From Bacillus sp. THAF10 (GTDB lineage: Bacteria; Bacillota; Bacilli; Bacillales; Bacillaceae_I): a stretch of DNA of 64,000 nt. The position numbers and the translations under genes were made by a program. The stretch's first letter is position 1. The number at the start of each line of letters is the position of its first letter. The DNA lies in the NCBI RefSeq assembly GCF_009363695.1, contig NZ_CP045403.1, forward strand, positions 2,212,001-2,276,000, given 5' to 3'. The notes beneath the pieces were generated by a model. The model searched no databases. It was not told the origin of the DNA and saw only the letters and a program-made list of their open reading frames with translations. Of this stretch, positions 9,083-16,995 are shown one piece after another.

Positions 9083-9205
9083 GCTATTGATTTCCCTGCA
9101 AGACTTCGCTTTCCGCGGGTGACCCGTGAGCCTCCTCGACTTCGGTGGGGTCTCACATTGGCCACTTCTCTAAGCAGGAGTCTACGTCTTTCACTCCAAT
9201 CAACC
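9083..9205. repeat. R1 intergenic repeat, copy 2 (nested in R2)
   Basis: Begins GCTATTGATTTCC and ends CCAATCAAC. The core GAGCCTCCTCGACTTCGG matches the other R1 copies. It lies inside the 212-bp segment that interrupts R2 copy 1. Confidence 0.8.
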
Positions 9206-9248
9206 GCTGGTGTCATCTAAAAGGTAAAAGAATATTTTAATACTAAAA

Positions 9249-9293
9249 AAACCGAACTGATTAGATCAAATACTCCAATCAGTTCGGTTTTTG
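9249..9293 (+). terminator. Terminator carried by R2, downstream of the Hsp20 gene
   Basis: A perfect 14-bp stem (9249-9262 with 9277-9290, AAACCGAACTGATT) is followed by TTTTTG on the plus strand. It is the inner hairpin of the R2 element. Confidence 0.65.
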
Positions 9294-9393
9294 CTTAGCC
9301 TAAAACACTTTTGTCCTAGCCTTTTTTATGAAGTATATGGATTACATAATTTTTCTCTGAGGATAAAGATTAATAAGGAGGAGGTGTCTTATC

Positions 9394-9579
9394 ATGAGTA
9401 AGTATAAAAAGATTTATGCTAATCCCTCTACTTCTCCTACACTTGTGATCAAAACAAAGTTAGATGAAGAACAAAAAGAGGGTAACCCTTACTACAGTTC
9501 ATCCTTAAACAAGCAAGAAGAGGAAAAATTAGATCAATATTTTTTCGAGGAAGAACCAAAAGGAGATTATCACAATTAA
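9394..9579 (+). CDS. Hypothetical protein, 61 aa
   Basis: A short hydrophilic protein with an acidic second half (KQEEEKLDQYFFEEEPKG). It has no signal peptide, membrane segment or cysteine. A strong TAAGGAGGAGGTG ribosome-binding site precedes the ATG, and a terminator-like hairpin follows the stop, so it looks like a real single-gene unit. I do not recognise the family. Its position among sporulation-associated yppG/yppF/sspM genes is suggestive but no evidence of role. Confidence 0.7.
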   Translation: MSKYKKIYANPSTSPTLVIKTKLDEEQKEGNPYYSSSLNKQEEEKLDQYFFEEEPKGDYHN

Positions 9580-9587
9580 AGCATCCA

Positions 9588-9614
9588 AGGGGAGAACACC
9601 ATCTCCCTTTCTTT
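9588..9614 (+). terminator. Terminator of the 61-aa gene
   Basis: AGGGGAGA pairs with TCTCCCTT (one G-T pair) around a short loop, followed by TCTTT. Confidence 0.55.
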
Positions 9615-9622
9615 GCTACGAG

Positions 9623-9653
9623 AAAAAAAGATGCCATATTAGAGGCACCTTTT
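9623..9653 (-). terminator. Terminator of yppG
   Basis: GGTGCC and GGCATC form a short stem with AAAA/TTTT flanks. On the minus strand TTTTTTTCT follows. The stem begins at the yppG stop codon. Confidence 0.55.
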
Positions 9654-10342
9654 TAAACTTTAAATGTTGATGCAAGACCTTTAAACATGTTGTTTATTTG
9701 ATTCACTGTATTCATCATTTGCCCTGCCGTATCCATCATTTTTTTCATATCCACATTTCCATCTTGACCTTTAAATTGGTTCATAAATGAGTTTACTTGA
9801 GAGGTTTGTGTTTTAGGTGGTTGCGCTTGAGATGGATAAGGATTCATAAACGGCATTTGATTTGGTTGCATCCACCCATTTTGCATTCCATTCTGTTGCA
9901 TCATCCCGTTACCTGATGTTCCTTGTAGGTATTGGTTTGGTTGCATCATTCCGTTACCTGGTGTTCCTTGTGGGTATTGGTTTGGTTGCATCATTCCGTT
10001 ACCTGGTGTTCCTTGTGGGTATTGGTTTGGTTGCATCATCCCCATCCCCATGGACTGTGATGGATTTTGCCAATTTGTGTTCATCGTATTAAATGGAAAG
10101 CCCTGCGTATTCATGTTCTGCTGTGGAAACCCCATCTGGTTCATCATATTTGGCATCATTCCTTGCGGAAACATCATTTGTTGATTTGGTACATTCGCCC
10201 CCATTCCATTAGGAGAAAACATTCCTTGCATGCCATTGCCTCCATTTGAAAATATATTATTTAAAAAAGGAAGCTGACTTAATAGCGACAAATTCCTGTT
10301 ATATGATAAATGTCTAGGTCTACTGTACATTCTCCTAAACAT
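9653..10342 (-). CDS. yppG: YppG-like protein with Met/Gln/Asn-rich repeats
   Basis: The C-terminal 45 residues (SFMNQFKGQDGNVDMKKMMD, then a TAGQMMNTVNQ helix) match the conserved end of Bacillus YppG, a small sporulation-associated protein of unknown job. The N-terminus is Arg/Tyr-rich. The middle is low complexity with three perfect-length 15-residue repeats of NGMMQPNQYPQGTPG type, encoded at 9906-10040. At 229 aa it is well above the roughly 125 aa of B. subtilis YppG, and the repeats explain most of the excess. AGAGGAGGGG precedes the ATG. Coat or outer-layer localisation would fit the composition but is inference. Confidence 0.8.
   Translation of the reverse strand: MFRRMYSRPRHLSYNRNLSLLSQLPFLNNIFSNGGNGMQGMFSPNGMGANVPNQQMMFPQGMMPNMMNQMGFPQQNMNTQGFPFNTMNTNWQNPSQSMGMGMMQPNQYPQGTPGNGMMQPNQYPQGTPGNGMMQPNQYLQGTSGNGMMQQNGMQNGWMQPNQMPFMNPYPSQAQPPKTQTSQVNSFMNQFKGQDGNVDMKKMMDTAGQMMNTVNQINNMFKGLASTFKV
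9906..10040. repeat. Three tandem 45-bp repeats inside yppG
   Basis: Three head-to-tail 45-bp units with only a few substitutions (for example Leu for Pro and Ser for Pro in the unit nearest the C-terminus). All are in frame, so unit gain or loss would keep the protein open. Confidence 0.9.
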
Positions 10343-10537
10343 CGCATACCCCTCCTCTTATCTTACTACCTTTAACATATGAAGTGAAATTGGGAAAGGT
10401 GCCTAGATGAAAAGCGAAAGCCATTTTCCAACTTCCTCCTATTATGTCCCATTTTGTCGGAAGTTTCATTTTTTCAAAAACAAGAAAAATTGAATATACA
10501 TGCTATCATGAAAGTAACTTCAAAGGGAGGGATTTGG

Positions 10538-10741
10538 ATGGTACTAGAAGACTTGCGTCAAAAATTTGTTGCATGTAAAAGCTATGAACCAAATGAACAC
10601 AATGAATTGATGGATTTTGCCAGAAAGCAATATTTACAAGGGGAGTTATCGATCAATCAATTCCGTCACCTTATTCAAGAATTGGAAATCATGGGTGCAG
10701 TTCCACCAAACACATTTGAAGATATGTTAGAAAAATCTTAA
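10538..10741 (+). CDS. yppF: YppF-like protein
   Basis: A 67-aa cytosolic protein. It resembles B. subtilis YppF across its length: MVLEDLRQKF at the start, NELMDFARKQY in the middle and IQELEIMGA near the end. The start is ATG 10538, directly after the strong AAAGGGAGGG site; the longer frame from 10454 has no site. The predicted fold is helical. Function is unknown. It is a single plus-strand gene convergent with yppE. Confidence 0.82.
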   Translation: MVLEDLRQKFVACKSYEPNEHNELMDFARKQYLQGELSINQFRHLIQELEIMGAVPPNTFEDMLEKS

Positions 10742-10754
10742 AGAGAAAATAATG

Positions 10755-10782
10755 AAAAGCCTGACATAATGTCAGGCTTTCG
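10755..10782 (+). terminator. Terminator of yppF, overlapping the yppE end
   Basis: AAAGCCTGAC (10756-10765) pairs perfectly with GTCAGGCTTT (10771-10780). It covers the last codons of yppE, so it can end only the plus-strand transcript cleanly. Confidence 0.6.
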
Positions 10783-11137
10783 CTTTGTTTAAAATATCCT
10801 CTAAGACATAATGAATGGACTGAATCATTCCTTTGAAGCGTTTCGACTTGGTGTCGGGATAAAAGCATTGAACAGAAACCATATTTATGTTTTCTACCGT
10901 ACTGTCTATTTGCTGTATATGAATATTTTTAGGTCTTTGCGACGTAATCCACTTTTTTGATGCATCTTCCCATGCTTTGACGGTTTGATAAACGTCGTCT
11001 GCAAAAGGTTTAACTGTTGCAAAAAAATCTGGCTCTTCTTTCCTTTGCTGTGTTTTCTCAAAGCACATTTCTATTTTATTAATGAACGTGCAAAGCTTTT
11101 CTGTTATTGAAATTAGTTCATTATGCTCGCTAGTCAT
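10772..11137 (-). CDS. yppE: YppE family protein (DUF1798)
   Basis: A 121-aa helical protein of the YppE family, whose B. subtilis member is a four-helix bundle of unknown function. Recognisable stretches are PDFFATVKPFADDVYQ and the C-terminal SIHYVLEDILNKAK. The start is ATG 11137, 8 nt after GAGGTGA; the ATG at 11167 lacks a site. It follows the 85-aa gene after about 33 nt, so the two probably form an operon. Confidence 0.85.
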   Translation of the reverse strand: MTSEHNELISITEKLCTFINKIEMCFEKTQQRKEEPDFFATVKPFADDVYQTVKAWEDASKKWITSQRPKNIHIQQIDSTVENINMVSVQCFYPDTKSKRFKGMIQSIHYVLEDILNKAKA

Positions 11138-11170
11138 TTTCTCACCTCTAGCAATACATATTAACATAAT

Positions 11171-11428
11171 TTACAATACGGAGTAAGCATTCACTTGAAA
11201 ATCAATGCGCGAATTTGAAGGGTGTATCCCCTGTCTTTGATCTTTCATTACTTTTTCTACTTCATCTAAAGTAAAATGTAGTCTGCTTATTTGTTGCTTC
11301 ATAACCTCTTCCATTTCTTCACGCTCTATTTTAAGAGAATTTGCCATCGTTTGCTCTAACACATCCATCTGCAGCATCATTTCATTAAACAAATCAGTAA
11401 TTTCACTTTTAGAAACAATGTTGGACAT
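11171..11428 (-). CDS. Helical hypothetical protein (YppD-like position)
   Basis: An 85-aa protein with heptad-like Leu/Met spacing in the middle (MMLQMDVLEQTMANSLKIE), suggesting a coiled coil. No membrane segment or cysteine. GAGGGGAAA precedes the ATG at good spacing. Its place just upstream of yppE is that of yppD in B. subtilis. I am not certain of homology, so I leave the symbol blank. Confidence 0.7.
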   Translation of the reverse strand: MSNIVSKSEITDLFNEMMLQMDVLEQTMANSLKIEREEMEEVMKQQISRLHFTLDEVEKVMKDQRQGIHPSNSRIDFQVNAYSVL

Positions 11429-11625
11429 TTACTTTCCCCTCCACATTTTATTCGTGTAATAATGTTTTCGGCGTTAACCTCTCACACCCTTCCTATGTGA
11501 CAAAACTAGAAGAGATTCGTCAAAGAAAGTGTTAACCTGACATCACGAACTTTTCATGTTTCTGAATGAATAGAACATTTTTTGAAAAAATAACAATGAA
11601 CGATAAAATGATTGGAGGAAAATTA

Positions 11626-11736
11626 ATGACGAAGAATGATAGCAAGGAGCAACAACAGCAAAGAAAAAACCAAGTGGAAAGTACTCCTGGACAAGAGGAT
11701 AAAAAGTTGAAGGGCCCAAATCGTCCTTCTACCTAA
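11626..11736 (+). CDS. sspM: Small acid-soluble spore protein M
   Basis: A 36-codon gene, easily missed. The product begins MTKNDSKEQQQQRKN and ends KKLKGPNRPST; this GPNRPST tail is the hallmark of B. subtilis SspM (34 aa). It is a minor forespore protein of dormant spores. TTGGAGGAA lies 6-7 nt before the ATG. A sigma-G promoter is expected, but I see only a weak TGAATA-like -35. R2 copy 2 begins 21 nt after the stop and probably ends transcription. The yppF/E ... sspM ... yppC neighbourhood matches B. subtilis. Confidence 0.85.
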   Translation: MTKNDSKEQQQQRKNQVESTPGQEDKKLKGPNRPST

Positions 11737-11757
11737 GAATAACGAGGCTAAAGAAGA

Positions 11758-11850
11758 GGCTGGGACAAAACTTAAAAACACGAACTGATTTGATCAAATA
11801 CTCCAATCAGTTCGGTTTCTGCTTAGGCTAAAACACTTTTTGTCCCAGCC
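11758..11850. repeat. R2 palindromic element, copy 2 (compact)
   Basis: A 93-bp element with perfect 13-bp inverted ends GGCTGGGACAAAA/TTTTGTCCCAGCC. An inner perfect 10-bp hairpin CGAACTGATT/AATCAGTTCG is followed by TTTCTG. It lies just after sspM and immediately before a degenerate R1. Confidence 0.85.
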
Positions 11851-11878
11851 ACTTTTCTTTTTTTCTTTTTTAAACTTC

Positions 11879-12010
11879 GCTAACGATTTCCGCTAATTGG
11901 CTCCGCGTCCACAGAGAGATTTATAACCCTCCCAGAGCTTCCCTGCGGGGTCACAAGTCTTTCGCTACATTCCCGATAAGAGTCTCCCACCTTTGCTGCA
12001 AAAAACAGCT
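11879..12010. repeat. R1 intergenic repeat, copy 3 (degenerate)
   Basis: Begins GCTAACGATTTCCGC and ends near AACAGCT. The centre has drifted (CCCTCCCAGAGCTTCCCTGC). A 20-nt tail at 12024-12043 (TATCAACATTCTTCTTTAAC) is identical to the tail after copy 4 at 18634-18653. Together with R2 copy 2 it fills the 313-nt gap between sspM and yppC. Confidence 0.7.
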
Positions 12011-12049
12011 AGAAACAACTCACTATCAACATTCTTCTTTAACCCTTTT

Positions 12050-13057
12050 TTAAAGCCATTTTTTGATTGCAATAAAGCCATCCATTTGATGTTGTTTATG
12101 TATGAACCATTTGGTCAGTTCTTCGTAATGCTGTTCTTTTGGTGATAGTGGCTTTCTCCAAGATGGGAGATATTTTCTATTCTTAAAAATCCAATCATTA
12201 GAGTCTCCTTTATGAGGATGCTTTACAACCGGATAGATCGCTCTTAAAATTGGCGTCTCTCTAGATAAACGTTCTGAAAAATATTGTTCATAATCAAATC
12301 TTGCTCCTGTATGCTCTGTATTCAAAGAAAATAGGTGAAACTTTTCATACAAAGAAGGATGAAATAAAAGATGAGCAAGCTTTCTGCCAAGCAAGATTCT
12401 ATTTTTCAGCTTTTGAAACCCATGAACGGAATATCCATACAACTTCCCTTCTAACGTTGGGAAAACAACACTGCTAAAATGACCGATATCTTGAAAAAAA
12501 TACGATCCACTGCCAAATACATTTTTTTTCAAATAGTGATTTCTCAGTACAGGTTCTTGAATAAGATTTTGCTCGTTTATTATTAATGAACTAACCAACC
12601 TCTCCTTATCTCTCCTTTCCCAAAAAGCCTTCCATTCCGCTTCCATAAAGCATGACACATCGAAAGCCTGCAACAAATGAAAGAGTGGTTTGTTATAATG
12701 AAGAGACAATTCATAAACCTTTAATTGAGGAAATGCGTCACGGAAAATAAGCCAGTTTGCAAGTTCATAGGTTAAGAAGAAGGAAAACCGTTGCTGCCAT
12801 CCAAGAGCTAACTTAAACCATCTACCTTCAAGATCTGTCATGCTCCAACCTGCATTTCTTGAAACCATACTTGCTAGAAATGACCACCTAATCTCGGGAT
12901 TTCTTTCGTAAAATGTCATATATGCTTTTGTTCTGGAAATGTTGTCAGCATTGTATTTTGCTGTATTTTTTTTTATGGTAGTGATAAACTTATCTTCTTG
13001 AATGGAGTACTTTAACAATTTTCTATCCTGTGCAATCTTTTTATAAATGTCTTTCAA
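12050..13057 (-). CDS. yppC: YppC, DUF2515 family protein
   Basis: A 335-aa protein of the DUF2515 family. Typical stretches are NISRTKAYMTFYERNPEIRW near residue 40 and FFLTYELANWLIFRDAFPQL near 95. It looks soluble and helix-rich, with many aromatic residues. The start is a TTG at 13057 with GGAGGA upstream at about 9 nt. It is divergent from recU, with 76 nt between the two starts, as in B. subtilis. Function is unknown. Confidence 0.87.
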   Translation of the reverse strand: MKDIYKKIAQDRKLLKYSIQEDKFITTIKKNTAKYNADNISRTKAYMTFYERNPEIRWSFLASMVSRNAGWSMTDLEGRWFKLALGWQQRFSFFLTYELANWLIFRDAFPQLKVYELSLHYNKPLFHLLQAFDVSCFMEAEWKAFWERRDKERLVSSLIINEQNLIQEPVLRNHYLKKNVFGSGSYFFQDIGHFSSVVFPTLEGKLYGYSVHGFQKLKNRILLGRKLAHLLFHPSLYEKFHLFSLNTEHTGARFDYEQYFSERLSRETPILRAIYPVVKHPHKGDSNDWIFKNRKYLPSWRKPLSPKEQHYEELTKWFIHKQHQMDGFIAIKKWL

Positions 13058-13133
13058 GGGAAAAGTCCTCCATTTAAATATTTTGTCGTTTTTTTCTTTT
13101 TTTAGGTTAGTTTTGGTTTAGAGGGGGAAATTT

Positions 13134-13730
13134 ATGACTATTAGATATCCAAACGGAAAAATTTATCATGACAAAGGCGCGGTCAAAACCACAAAAACAT
13201 CCACCACGCTATATGGAAATCGCGGAATGAGTCTAGAAGAAGACTTACAAGAGACAAACGTTTATTATTTACATCAGGATATAGCTGTGGTTCATAAAAA
13301 ACCTACTCCCATCCAAATTGTTGATGTACATTACCCTAAGCGAAGTGCTGCTGTGATTAAGGAAGCTTATTTTAAACAAGCCTCTACAACCGACTTTAAC
13401 GGGGTATATAAAGGACGATATCTTGATTTTGAAGCAAAGGAAACGAAAAACAAAACCTCCTTCCCACTGCAAAACTTTCATGAGCACCAAATTCATCATA
13501 TGAAGCAAGTTGTGAAACAAAATGGGATTTGTTTCGTCATATTAATGTTCAGTTCTTTTAATGAGGTATATTTGCTCCCAGCAGAAAAGCTATTCATCTA
13601 TTGGGAAAGAATGCAGGCTGGGCTAAGAAAATCAATAGCAAAGGCTGAAATTGAAGCGGATGGATACCTTATTCCAATCGGTTATCAGCCAAGACTAGAC
13701 TACCTCAAAGTTATTGACCAACATTTTTAA
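13134..13730 (+). CDS. recU: Holliday junction resolvase RecU
   Basis: Mg2+-dependent endonuclease that cuts four-way junctions during recombinational repair. The catalytic core is visible: [20 protein letters not shown] (about residues 85-105), giving the Asp, Glu and Lys of the nuclease fold. The N-terminal [10 protein letters not shown] and [12 protein letters not shown] motifs are also RecU-like. Length 198 aa is standard. GAGGGGGAAA precedes the ATG. It lies 40 nt upstream of ponA in the conserved recU-ponA operon, linking repair with cell-wall growth. Confidence 0.97.
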   Translation: MTIRYPNGKIYHDKGAVKTTKTSTTLYGNRGMSLEEDLQETNVYYLHQDIAVVHKKPTPIQIVDVHYPKRSAAVIKEAYFKQASTTDFNGVYKGRYLDFEAKETKNKTSFPLQNFHEHQIHHMKQVVKQNGICFVILMFSSFNEVYLLPAEKLFIYWERMQAGLRKSIAKAEIEADGYLIPIGYQPRLDYLKVIDQHF

Positions 13731-13770
13731 GACAGATTAAGGTATGAGGAAAGAAAGGCAGGTCAAATAC

Positions 13771-16452
13771 ATGTCTGATAAGTATCAAACACGAGAACAA
13801 AGAAGAAAAGCAATGCAAGATGAAAAAAACCTTGGAAAAGGAACAAAAAAGAAAACATCTAAAAAAGCGACATTTAAAAAAGTGTTTTTGGCTGCACTAA
13901 TTGTTGGAATAGTAGGTTTACTTACCGGTATTGGAACTTTTGCTTATTACGTCAGCAGCACCCCTCCTTTAGATGAAACCTTACTTAAGGTACCCGTTCC
14001 CTCCAAAGTGTACGACATGAATGGAGAGCTTGCAGCGGAAATTGGCGGACAACAAGCAAGAGAATATGTGGATGCTGATGACATACCAGATCTCGTGAAA
14101 AACGCATTTTTAGCTACAGAGGATGTTAGGTTTTATGAGCATAATGGAGTAGATTACCGTCGTCTTGCTGGAGCAGCACTAGCAAATGTTACGCGAGGCT
14201 TCGGTTCTGAAGGTGGTAGTACCATTACGCAACAGCTTGTGAAGCTATCCTTTTTATCTCCTGATAAAACGTTAAAAAGAAAAGCGCAAGAGTTTTACCT
14301 TGCCTATCAATTAGAATCTCGTTTTACGAAAGATGAGATTCTTGAGATGTATCTTAACCGCATTTATTTTTCAAATTATGCTTATGGCATTTCCAATGCA
14401 GCGAAGAACTATTATGGAAAGTCTTTAGATGAGTTAGAATTACATGAAGCAGCCATGCTTGCAGGACTTCCACAAAGTCCTAATCGATATAACCCAATAA
14501 CAAACCCAGAAAACGCAGAAAAACGACGCAATATTGTCCTAAGTCTAATGGTTCAGCACGGGAAAATCTCACAAGAGGAAGCCGATGAAGCAAAAGCAGT
14601 AACTGTGGATTCCACTCTTTCAGAGGATGCCGAAAGAACAAATTACTCTAATAAGTATAATGCGTTTGTAGACCGAGTTATTGAAGAAATTACAGAACAA
14701 TTAGGTGATGTTGATCCACAAACAGATGGCTTAGAGATTTACACAACACTTGATATAAAGGCTCAAGAGCAAGTAGAGTATCTTCTTTCTGATGAAAGTG
14801 GAATTCCGCATCCAGATAATGAGGATTACCAGGTTGGTATTTCCTTGCTTGATACACAAACAGGTGAAATACGTGCCATTGGTGGCGGCAGAAATCATAT
14901 GAAAACAGGAACAAACTATGCAACTGAATTACGTGCACAGCCTGCTTCTGCTATTAAACCTATTCTTGATTATGCACCAGCCATTGAATATCTAGATTGG
15001 TCAACGTATCATCAGATTAATGATGAACCTTATCAATACACGAATGGTGACCCAATAAACAACTGGGATAACAAACATAAAGGTTATTTAAGCATAAGAC
15101 AGCACTTGGCTGATTCAAGGAACATTCCTGCACTGAAAGCACTGCAAGAGGTTGGTCTTGACAAGGCCCGTGATTTCGCAGTTAATCTTGGGATACCTTT
15201 GGAGGAAGAAATTGTAGAAGCCTATTCTATCGGTGGATTTAACAATGGGATATCCCCTCTTCAAATGGCTGGAGCTTATAGTTCCTTTGGAAGTGGCGGA
15301 ACCTATACAGAGCCTTATGCCGTTACAAAAGTTGTGTTTCAGGATGGCTCAAGTGTTGATTTAAATAAAGAGTCCGAGGTTGTTATGAAGGATTCTACTG
15401 CTTTTATGATTACAGATATGCTAAAAACCTCTGTACGTAGTGGTTTAGCAAATCGTGCTCATGTTCCAGGACTAAATATTGCAGGTAAATCAGGAACAAC
15501 TAACTTCAGTTCTGAAACTATTGAGGAATTTGGAATTCCAAAGGGCGGTGTTCCAAGCACGTGGTTTGCCGGTTATACCCCTACCTATACTGCAGCAGTT
15601 TGGACTGGGTTCAAAAGAACGGGCGAAAACAACTATTTAAGACCCATTGACGGAACAAACAGTGATCAATATTTATCAAGAGAAATCTTCAAGAGTCTCA
15701 TAGAGAGTATTTCAACTTCTGAAGAAGATAAAGCAGACTTCCCTGTTCCAAACAGTGTAGTGCGCGTACCTATTGAAAAAGGAACCAATCCACCTTTAAA
15801 AGCAAGTGAGTTTACACCAAAGGAACAGATTACAAATGAGTACTTTATTAAAGGTACAGAACCGAAGGAAGTTTCCAAGGAATATGATAAACTCCCTTCC
15901 CCTGCTAACTTAAAAGCGACGTACGATGAAGAAGCAAATGTTATCAACTTGAATTGGGAATACCCTGAAGACAGAAAAGATGGCGTTACATTCGTAGTGA
16001 ATGTAGCAGTGAATGAAGAATCCTCTCAACCATTGACCGAAACAAAGGATTTGGGACTGGTGGTCGAAAATCCAGAGCCAGGTACTAAGTATACGTTTGA
16101 AGTAATTGCTGTAGAGGATGAAAACGCAGAAAACAAAAGTGATCCAGTTACTAAATCTGTGACCACACCAGTAAAGGAAGAAGATGAGAGCATCATCCCT
16201 GAACTTCCTTCTCCACCAGGAGATGGCGAAGAGCCACCTGAAGATGGCGAAGAACCGCCAGGGGATGGCGAGGAGCCACCTGGGGATGGCGAGGAACCAC
16301 CTGGAGACGGTGAAGAACCGCCTGGAGATGGCGAGGAGCCACCTGGGGATGGCGAGGAACCACCTGGGGATGGTGAAGAACCACCTGGGGATGGTGATGG
16401 AGAAGGAACTAACTCCAACCGTGGTCAACGTGATAGAGAAGATGAAGACTAA
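13771..16452 (+). CDS. ponA: Class A penicillin-binding protein PBP1 (PonA)
   Basis: Bifunctional peptidoglycan synthase: glycosyltransferase plus DD-transpeptidase, anchored by one N-terminal membrane helix (about residues 36-60). The glycosyltransferase site is ATEDVRFYEHNGVD with GGSTITQQLVK. The transpeptidase triad is SAIK (serine nucleophile), SRN and KSGTT. A fibronectin-III-like domain follows (about 705-790). The C-terminal tail has eight PPGDGEE units plus a partial ninth, then a charged end. The start is ATG 13771 after AGGCAGGT; the ATG at 13744 is too close to its AAGG. It is the known partner of GpsB. Confidence 0.96.
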   Translation: MSDKYQTREQRRKAMQDEKNLGKGTKKKTSKKATFKKVFLAALIVGIVGLLTGIGTFAYYVSSTPPLDETLLKVPVPSKVYDMNGELAAEIGGQQAREYVDADDIPDLVKNAFLATEDVRFYEHNGVDYRRLAGAALANVTRGFGSEGGSTITQQLVKLSFLSPDKTLKRKAQEFYLAYQLESRFTKDEILEMYLNRIYFSNYAYGISNAAKNYYGKSLDELELHEAAMLAGLPQSPNRYNPITNPENAEKRRNIVLSLMVQHGKISQEEADEAKAVTVDSTLSEDAERTNYSNKYNAFVDRVIEEITEQLGDVDPQTDGLEIYTTLDIKAQEQVEYLLSDESGIPHPDNEDYQVGISLLDTQTGEIRAIGGGRNHMKTGTNYATELRAQPASAIKPILDYAPAIEYLDWSTYHQINDEPYQYTNGDPINNWDNKHKGYLSIRQHLADSRNIPALKALQEVGLDKARDFAVNLGIPLEEEIVEAYSIGGFNNGISPLQMAGAYSSFGSGGTYTEPYAVTKVVFQDGSSVDLNKESEVVMKDSTAFMITDMLKTSVRSGLANRAHVPGLNIAGKSGTTNFSSETIEEFGIPKGGVPSTWFAGYTPTYTAAVWTGFKRTGENNYLRPIDGTNSDQYLSREIFKSLIESISTSEEDKADFPVPNSVVRVPIEKGTNPPLKASEFTPKEQITNEYFIKGTEPKEVSKEYDKLPSPANLKATYDEEANVINLNWEYPEDRKDGVTFVVNVAVNEESSQPLTETKDLGLVVENPEPGTKYTFEVIAVEDENAENKSDPVTKSVTTPVKEEDESIIPELPSPPGDGEEPPEDGEEPPGDGEEPPGDGEEPPGDGEEPPGDGEEPPGDGEEPPGDGEEPPGDGDGEGTNSNRGQRDREDED
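16213..16395. repeat. 21-bp tandem repeats in the ponA 3' end
   Basis: Eight full 21-bp units encoding PPGDGEE (one reads PPEDGEE), with a ninth started at 16381. Codon variation between units is small. All are in frame. Confidence 0.95.
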
Positions 16453-16456
16453 TGAT

Positions 16457-16494
16457 AAAAGGACTGCATGCAAGTTAGCATGCAGTCCTTTTTA
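16457..16494. terminator. Bidirectional terminator between ponA and ypoC
   Basis: A perfect 15-bp stem (16457-16471 with 16478-16492) with a 6-nt loop. It has T-rich flanks on both strands (TTTTTATTT on plus, TTTTATCAT on minus). Confidence 0.9.
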
Positions 16495-16995
16495 TTTGAT
16501 TTTTAAGGCTTGTTTTTTGTAAAATATTTTTTCTGTTTCATTAAAGAGCTGTTGAAGCTGTATGAAGGAGTGATAAAGATTTGGTTTTTTTAGAGCAAAA
16601 TCTACTCTTTCTACCACATTTACAGGCTTCCACTTTAGAGCATCACAATCTACCTTCCAGTTAGTTAACCCTCTAACAGGTTGATCATTTATCCAAAATA
16701 ACATTTGTAAGTACCAGGAGATTGAAGGTATTATGTATTGCCTTGCCTGTTGACGACTTCGTTTTTCATGAAGCTCTGTCAAAATCCTCATCTGGGCTTT
16801 CCAACTTACTATCAATAATGGAATGCTATCAGTTAAACTTTCCCACGGAAGATTATCAGGTGCTGCACCTAAATAATATGCGATATCGAATTTAAATGGG
16901 ACTTCTATGATATCTTCTGATGAAAAAGATTTGCTATGGAGACTATCCCCTTCTGAATAAAAGTAAGGATGCCAAAAAGCTTCAGGTACCCTCAT
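16492..16995 (-). CDS. ypoC: YpoC family protein
   Basis: A 167-aa soluble protein of the YpoC family, function unknown. Features are VPEAFWHPYFY at the N-terminus and WYLQMLFWINDQPV in the middle, with many Trp residues. It is the last gene of dnaD-nth-ypoC: its ATG directly follows the nth TAA stop (TAAATG), so it is probably translated by coupling. The 3' end overlaps the shared terminator with ponA. Confidence 0.88.
   Translation of the reverse strand: MRVPEAFWHPYFYSEGDSLHSKSFSSEDIIEVPFKFDIAYYLGAAPDNLPWESLTDSIPLLIVSWKAQMRILTELHEKRSRQQARQYIIPSISWYLQMLFWINDQPVRGLTNWKVDCDALKWKPVNVVERVDFALKKPNLYHSFIQLQQLFNETEKIFYKKQALKIK

Larger units (their letters stand above)
9018..9321. repeat. R2 palindromic element, copy 1, split by a 212-bp insert
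   Basis: The ends are GGCTGGGACAAAA (9018-9030) and TTTTGTCCTAGCC (9309-9321), with one mismatch. Compared with the compact copy at 11758-11850, the two halves are separated at 9041/9254 by about 212 bp that contain an R1 repeat. The right half holds a GAACTGATT/AATCAGTTC hairpin shared with copy 2. Confidence 0.8.

Noticed and set aside
9906..10040. Regularly spaced repeats that could suggest a CRISPR array
   Set aside because: The units are directly adjacent, in frame and inside yppG; there are no unique spacers and no cas genes.
11565..11612. Sigma-G promoter for sspM (TGAATA -35)
   Set aside because: No CATAnTA-like -10 at the right distance; expected from the family but not shown by the sequence.
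16026..16418. Minus-strand frame with SPSPGGS repeats
   Set aside because: It is the antisense shadow of the PPGDGEE repeat in ponA and has no start signal.
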